From contig JAKANX010000072.1 in assembly GCA_021823425.1 (NCBI GenBank), positions 1 to 5,768 on the forward strand: a stretch of 5,768 nt of DNA. The letters are read 5' to 3'. Made by a program: the position numbers and the translations under genes. Shown here piece after piece: positions 5,222 through 5,768 of this stretch. The notes under the pieces were generated by a model that was given only the letters and a program-made list of their open reading frames with translations, made no database searches and was not told the origin of the DNA. Origin of the DNA: Microcaldota archaeon. Its GTDB lineage: Archaea; Micrarchaeota; Micrarchaeia; Anstonellales; Bilamarchaeaceae. Each line of letters begins with the position of its first letter. Within the stretch, counting starts at the first letter, position 1.

Positions 5222-5508
5222 GCTCATTCCAGGTTTTTCTGCACGACGACGCTGCCGAAAGCCTGGATAAAATGGATTCATCAATAAAAGAACGCGTGAT
5301 AAGGCGCATAGCCCGCATGCGGGAAGAGTCCGCTGGGCGGCATATGAAGTACGGGTTGGGCTTTTTCGTTGAGGAACTGGGCCAGTACAGGATTGTTTAT
5401 GCCTGCGATGAGGATACTAAAATCATCTATTTTATAGGCGATCATAAAGAATACGAAAAATGGTATTCTAAACCCCGAACTGGCCGGTTTCCATCCACTC
5501 CGCCTTGA
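5218..5508 (+). CDS. RelE/ParE-family toxin
   Basis: The 96-residue protein has the RelE/ParE layout. A first strand (FQVFLHDDAAE) is followed by two helices (LDKMDSSIKERVIRRIARMR), a strand pair ending in YRIVYACDED, and the final strand and short tail IIYFIGDHKEYEKWY. R58 and Y61 in YRIVY, and the basic residues H42/K44, are in the places used by RelE ribonucleases. Such toxins cut mRNA at the ribosome; ParE relatives instead target gyrase, and the sequence does not settle which. It overlaps its antitoxin by four bases. The last ten residues (RTGRFPSTPP) go beyond the usual end of the family and are coded within the overlap with the opposite-strand peptidase gene. Confidence 0.82.
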   Translation: MSSFQVFLHDDAAESLDKMDSSIKERVIRRIARMREESAGRHMKYGLGFFVEELGQYRIVYACDEDTKIIYFIGDHKEYEKWYSKPRTGRFPSTPP

Positions 5509-5768
5509 TCAACGCCCACCAATCCAGCGCCAAACCTTTGAGAACGTAATCGTAAGGCAAATATCCGTAGCCCCGCTCGCCCCACTCCTCGCCCCAGGAA
5601 TTCCTGATTATGAACGCGCCCGTGCTCTTGCCTATTTTCAAATTATCGTCATAACCCACTGCAACTACTGCATGGCCGCCCAAAACCGTGTCCGTCTTTT
5701 CCGGGAAAGGAATCATTCCTCCTTTTGCTTCCCTTATTGATGAATAAACCGTGAATCCGAACATCAGA
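5468..5768 (-). CDS. Papain-family (C1A) cysteine peptidase, C-terminal part (cut by right window edge)
   Basis: The frame is open to the right edge and ends with TAG at 5470-5468. It holds the second half of a papain-like catalytic domain: GFTVYSSI, then GGHAVVAVGYDD with the catalytic histidine, then FIIRNSWGEEWGERGYGYLPYDYV with the active-site asparagine and the NSWG signature. The catalytic cysteine, propeptide and any signal sequence are outside the window. The codon before the first methionine shown is CTG with no stop, so that methionine is internal. Relatives are exported or vacuolar proteases; location here is unknown. Its end overlaps the RelE-like gene by 41 bases on the opposite strand. 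The tail DWWALIKAEWMETGQFGV looks like an intact natural C-terminus. Confidence 0.88.
   Translation of the reverse strand, partial: LMFGFTVYSSIREAKGGMIPFPEKTDTVLGGHAVVAVGYDDNLKIGKSTGAFIIRNSWGEEWGERGYGYLPYDYVLKGLALDWWALIKAEWMETGQFGV

Overview
The window looks archaeal. Good TATA boxes lie about 26 bases upstream of several starts, sometimes with no room for a leader. Other pointers are GGTG-type ribosome binding sites, a T-tract terminator without a hairpin, a beta-CASP RNase J-like protein, a DUF5667-type secreted protein and a dense N-glycosylation sequon tail. Small tightly packed genes of this kind fit a DPANN lineage such as Micrarchaeota or Diapherotrites, but that placement is inference. 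No rRNA, tRNA, CRISPR array or transposase gene was seen.

Layout. The left end (1-1190) holds two divergent genes for exported proteins that share one TATA-rich promoter. One is cut by the window edge. The other ends in a tail with N-x-S/T sequons every six residues. Next comes a minus-strand run read from about 3854 down to 1191: an AbiEii-like nucleotidyltransferase toxin, an AbiEi-like antitoxin, a beta-CASP metallo-beta-lactamase RNase, and a likely two-helix membrane protein that has no ATG. The first three overlap or nearly abut and probably form one transcript. A perfect 25-bp palindrome lies just upstream of its promoter. From 3970 to 4055 there are two interlocking inverted repeats that could fold as an H-type pseudoknot. 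A minus-strand HAD hydrolase follows (4067-4798), with a low-complexity insert before its last motif. The right end has a plus-strand RHH antitoxin/RelE-like toxin pair whose promoter is flanked by an inverted repeat. The toxin gene overlaps, tail to tail, a minus-strand papain-family peptidase that runs off the right edge.

Taken together this is an accessory, defence-like stretch with two unrelated toxin-antitoxin modules beside genes for surface proteins. The most notable items are the hexapeptide glycosylation array, the reversed-order AbiE pair joined to an RNase J-like gene, the pseudoknot-like element, and the small membrane protein lacking a standard start.
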